A stretch of DNA of 64,000 nucleotides, taken from Bacteroidales bacterium. Its GTDB lineage: Bacteria; Bacteroidota; Bacteroidia; Bacteroidales; UBA10428. Where the stretch lies: positions 52,895 through 116,894 of the forward strand of contig JAFGGU010000054.1 in the NCBI GenBank assembly GCA_016930375.1, written 5' to 3'. The notes under the pieces were generated by a model. The model saw only the letters and a program-made list of their open reading frames with translations. It made no database searches and had not been told where the DNA came from. Of the stretch, positions 61,244 through 64,000 are shown piece by piece. How positions within the stretch are numbered: the first letter of the stretch is position 1; each line of letters opens with the position of its first letter. The position numbers were made by a program, and so were the translations under genes.

Positions 61244-63763
61244 ATGGAAAAAATTGAAAACCGCGAGATTCTCCTTGCTTTCGACTTCGTTCAATACACC
61301 AATCGAAACCTGTTTTTAACAGGAAAGGCCGGAACCGGTAAAACAACCTTTCTGCACAACCTGAAAAAAAAGTCTCCCAAGCGTATGATCGTTGTGGCTC
61401 CCACGGGTGTAGCAGCTATCAATGCCGGGGGTGTTACCATACACTCATTCTTCCAGTTACCCTTTCATCCGCACATTCCTGTACAGTATGTTGCCCCGGG
61501 AATAGGGTCGGAACCTCCGGGGCCCATGGAAACTTCTTCTTTCAAACTGGGCCGGGAAAAGATCAATATCCTGAAAAGTCTTGACCTGCTGGTAATCGAT
61601 GAAATCAGCATGGTGCGGGCTGATTTGCTGGATGCCGTGGATTCCGTGCTGAGGAGATACAAGGACAGGAATCAGCCTTTCGGGGGCGTTCAGCTGCTGA
61701 TGATAGGCGATATCCAGCAACTTGCACCGGTTGTAAAGGAGGAGGATTGGGAAATCATCGGGAAATATTATGAAACCGCTTTCTTCTTCGGCAGTCTGGC
61801 TCTCCGGAGAACCAACTATGTTACCATTGAACTGAAACACATTTACAGGCAGCGTGATATTGATTTTATCCATTTGCTGAACAAGATCCGGGATAACCAA
61901 ATGGATGCAGGCGCTCTGGCGGAACTGAATAAAAGGTATGATCCGCATTTCAATCCCGGCGATCAGGAAGGCTATATCACGCTGACAACACACAATGCCC
62001 AGGCTCAGACCATCAATGATCTCAAGCTCAATAAACTTCCGGGTAAGACACGCTCCTTTAAGGCAGTTATTCAGAATGACTTCCCGGAATTCACTTACCC
62101 AACGGCTTTTGAACTTGTATTTAAAATCGGGGCCCAGGTAATGTTTGTTAAAAATGATCTTTCAAGGGACAAACTATATTACAACGGGAAAATAGGCAGA
62201 ATTGTTGATTTTGAGGAGGATACGATTATTGTTCAATGTCCGGGCGATGATGGCGTGATACCGGTGGAAATGGCGGAATGGCAGAATATGAAGTATTCCC
62301 TCAATCCGGAATCGAAAGAAATTGATGAAACCGTAATCGGAACCTTTACCCAGTATCCTTTGAAACTCGCCTGGGCCATTACCATTCACAAAAGCCAGGG
62401 ACTCACCTTTGACAAGGCCATTATTGATGCCAGTGCAGCTTTTGCGCACGGACAGGTATATGTTGCCTTAAGCAGGTGCAGAACACTCGATGGTCTCGTG
62501 CTGAGCACACAGGTCACCCAGCGGGGCATCATCAGTGATCCGACAGTAACGGGCTTTGTTCGTGAAGCAGAACAGAATCAACCCGATCAGGAACAGCTGG
62601 CTGAGTCGAAAAAGATCTATCAGCAAATGTTGCTGACGGAATTGTTCGACTTCACAACGCTTGTTCGTGGTTTGCAGTATTGCCTTAAGGTTGTTCAGGA
62701 AAACCGGGAAAGCATCCTGGGCAATCCGGAAAATATGCTGGATATGGCCCTTGCTTCTGTCAAATCAGACCTTGTAGAGGTTTCAGCCAAGTTTTATCCC
62801 CAACTGAGAAATCTGATCTTGCTGAATGCGGATGCTGAGACCAATGATAAGCTGCAGGAGAGAATACAAAAGGCAGGGGGGTTCTTTTCCGAAAAACTCG
62901 AAAATGCCATGCAGGGAGTTATGGCGGGGATAGTCATCGAGACAGACAACAAGGATGTCAGGAAGGTCATTGCCGATGCATTGACCAGATTACGGCAGGA
63001 TGCACAAATCAAGCAAGCCTGTTTGCATGCAGCAAGATCCGGTTTTAAGATACAGGCATATCTTGAGGTAAAAGCCAAAGCGGCGATTGAAGCGCCTCCT
63101 GTCAAAACTCCCGTAATCAGGTCCGTTGAGGATACTTCTGGTACCATTCAGCATCCTGGCCTTTACAACAAGTTGAAAATCTGGCGTAACCATAAAGCTT
63201 TGGAACAGGATCAGCCGCACTACATGGTTCTTCCCCAGGCTACCCTGGCAACATTGACCAATTTCCTGCCAATGTCGGTCAAAGAACTGAAAAAGGTCAA
63301 AGGTATGGGAAAGGTAAAGACGGAGAAATACGGGGATGAGCTTCTATCGATTATACAAGCCTATTGCCGGGAAAATAACCTGGAATCACCTGCAGATGTA
63401 TTTACCGCAAAAAAAGCACCTGCCAAAGTCAGGGTTGATACCAAATTGGCAAGTCTCAACCTCTACAAAGCCGGGAAAACGGTGATTCAAATCGCCGAGG
63501 AAAGAAATATGGCGCCATCCACCATTGAAGGTCACCTGGCGCATTATGTGGGCACGGGCGACATCCCTGTTACCGAATTTGTTTCTCCAGGAAAAACAGA
63601 ATTCATTGCCTCCCATTTCGAAGGAAACGGGGATTATCAGCTGGGACCTGTTAAATCTGCGCTGGGTGAGCAGGTCTCCTGGAGCGAATTAAGGTTTGTG
63701 GTGAAGCACCTCGAATTTGTAGCAAGCAATATGGCTAGCAGCAAGCGGTCCAAAGATCCCTAA
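61244..63763 (+). CDS. PIF1-like helicase with C-terminal HRDC-type and helix-turn-helix regions
   Basis: 839 residues. Walker A is GKAGTGKTT (27-35), Walker B LLVIDEISM, and further superfamily 1 motifs follow (GDIQQLAPV, ITIHKSQGLTFDKAI, YVALSRCR). After a long helical linker an HRDC-like region (LYNKLKIWRNHKAL ... LKKVKGMGKVKTEKYG) and a RecQ-C-like helix-turn-helix (KTVIQIAEERNMAPSTIEGHL) occur. PIF1-type helicases unwind DNA 5'-3', resolve secondary structures and act in recombination. The stop overlaps that of the convergent minus-strand gene (shared CTAA at 63760-63763). Confidence 0.9.
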   Translation: MEKIENREILLAFDFVQYTNRNLFLTGKAGTGKTTFLHNLKKKSPKRMIVVAPTGVAAINAGGVTIHSFFQLPFHPHIPVQYVAPGIGSEPPGPMETSSFKLGREKINILKSLDLLVIDEISMVRADLLDAVDSVLRRYKDRNQPFGGVQLLMIGDIQQLAPVVKEEDWEIIGKYYETAFFFGSLALRRTNYVTIELKHIYRQRDIDFIHLLNKIRDNQMDAGALAELNKRYDPHFNPGDQEGYITLTTHNAQAQTINDLKLNKLPGKTRSFKAVIQNDFPEFTYPTAFELVFKIGAQVMFVKNDLSRDKLYYNGKIGRIVDFEEDTIIVQCPGDDGVIPVEMAEWQNMKYSLNPESKEIDETVIGTFTQYPLKLAWAITIHKSQGLTFDKAIIDASAAFAHGQVYVALSRCRTLDGLVLSTQVTQRGIISDPTVTGFVREAEQNQPDQEQLAESKKIYQQMLLTELFDFTTLVRGLQYCLKVVQENRESILGNPENMLDMALASVKSDLVEVSAKFYPQLRNLILLNADAETNDKLQERIQKAGGFFSEKLENAMQGVMAGIVIETDNKDVRKVIADALTRLRQDAQIKQACLHAARSGFKIQAYLEVKAKAAIEAPPVKTPVIRSVEDTSGTIQHPGLYNKLKIWRNHKALEQDQPHYMVLPQATLATLTNFLPMSVKELKKVKGMGKVKTEKYGDELLSIIQAYCRENNLESPADVFTAKKAPAKVRVDTKLASLNLYKAGKTVIQIAEERNMAPSTIEGHLAHYVGTGDIPVTEFVSPGKTEFIASHFEGNGDYQLGPVKSALGEQVSWSELRFVVKHLEFVASNMASSKRSKDP

Positions 63764-64000
63764 AACGACCGCCAAAAATCGTAATTCTCCTCCTCCAGCT
63801 GTTGCATGGTAGGATAAGGATAGTAGATGAATTCGTCCTTTGAAGCCACAAAGAATCCATTGGTGCAAGTCCTGTACAACAGTGTGCCATTAAAAGTCCT
63901 TTGCACGGTTTTCCGAGTTTTTCCTGATTCATTTTTCAGAATTATCAGGCAATCCCGCAAATGACCGATATCCGTATAAGGCAGATTCTGAGCCGATCCA
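63760..64000 (-). CDS. Unidentified protein, C-terminal 79 residues (cut by window edge)
   Basis: The frame is open from the right edge to TAG at 63762-63760. It ends with LEEENYDFWRSF and contains NGTLLYRTCTNGFFVASKDEFIYYPYP. I recognise no family. The frame overlaps the helicase stop by 3 bp in convergent orientation, a compact arrangement that argues for a real gene rather than a chance frame. Confidence 0.6.
   Translation of the reverse strand, partial: GSAQNLPYTDIGHLRDCLIILKNESGKTRKTVQRTFNGTLLYRTCTNGFFVASKDEFIYYPYPTMQQLEEENYDFWRSF

Overview
The window reads as chromosomal DNA of a polysaccharide-degrading member of the Bacteroidota, probably Bacteroidales/Marinilabiliales-like. The reasons are a PorP/SprF protein and cargo-type C-terminal domain of the type IX secretion system (T9SS), many exported glycoside hydrolases whose signal peptides end in ...AQ or a lipobox Cys, AraC-type regulators, an FtsX-type permease next to an NtrC-type two-component system, and almost no Shine-Dalgarno sequences. 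The genus assignment is inference. No rRNA, tRNA, CRISPR array, transposase or SusC/SusD pair was seen.

Layout. 1-3.9 kb: the start of a GH3 enzyme, a DUF5916 outer-membrane protein and an AraC regulator. 4.0-12.7 kb: a co-directional sugar operon (class II aldolase, fucose-isomerase-like protein, FGGY kinase, DUF4432 epimerase-like protein, mannitol-1-phosphate-dehydrogenase-like protein, GH2), read away from the AraC gene. 12.8-19.4 kb: small exported proteins, then a T9SS module (cargo, YD-repeat lipoprotein, PorP/SprF, ECF sigma factor, anti-sigma factor). 19.4-26.8 kb: GH30, a TIM-barrel isomerase-like lipoprotein, GH9 and GH3, all on the minus strand. 27-33.1 kb: a coiled-coil protein, glpD-glpK-glpF and a GH26 mannanase. 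33.4-39.1 kb: histidine kinase and sigma-54 activator, divergent from an FtsX-like permease, then a small ferredoxin. 39.4-60.6 kb: a rhamnoside-utilisation region (GH106, two esterases, Gfo/Idh oxidoreductase, TIM-barrel protein, CE1-like esterase, DMT transporter, a carboxylesterase pseudogene, GH78, two-domain aldolase, rhaB, rhaA, rhaT, AraC regulator). 60.6-64 kb: a four-helix-bundle gene between inverted repeat arrays, a PIF1-type helicase and the 3' end of an unidentified gene.

The rhamnose genes form a coherent path. GH78 and GH106 release rhamnose, esterases remove acyl groups, RhaT imports it, and RhaA, RhaB and the aldolase give dihydroxyacetone phosphate and lactaldehyde. Three gap-free 36-bp sites, each with two half-sites 21 bp apart, lie 58-70 bp upstream of GH106, the alpha/beta hydrolase and rhaT, and look like the operator of the AraC regulator next to rhaT.

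The most unusual structure is a family of short phased repeat arrays (7-, 8- or 9-bp register) in the spacers. All ten arrays touch, or lie within about 8 bp of, a stop codon of a flanking gene, and none lies in a divergent promoter region. In two arrays the register continues unbroken while the motif changes. One locus (60592-61195) carries a four-helix-bundle (23S rRNA intervening-sequence family) gene between inverted octamer arrays ending in a perfect 9-bp inverted repeat. It may be a gene-bearing form of an element whose gene-less forms are the other arrays. A second notable point is an anti-sigma factor whose extracytoplasmic part resembles the C-terminus of the neighbouring T9SS cargo protein.
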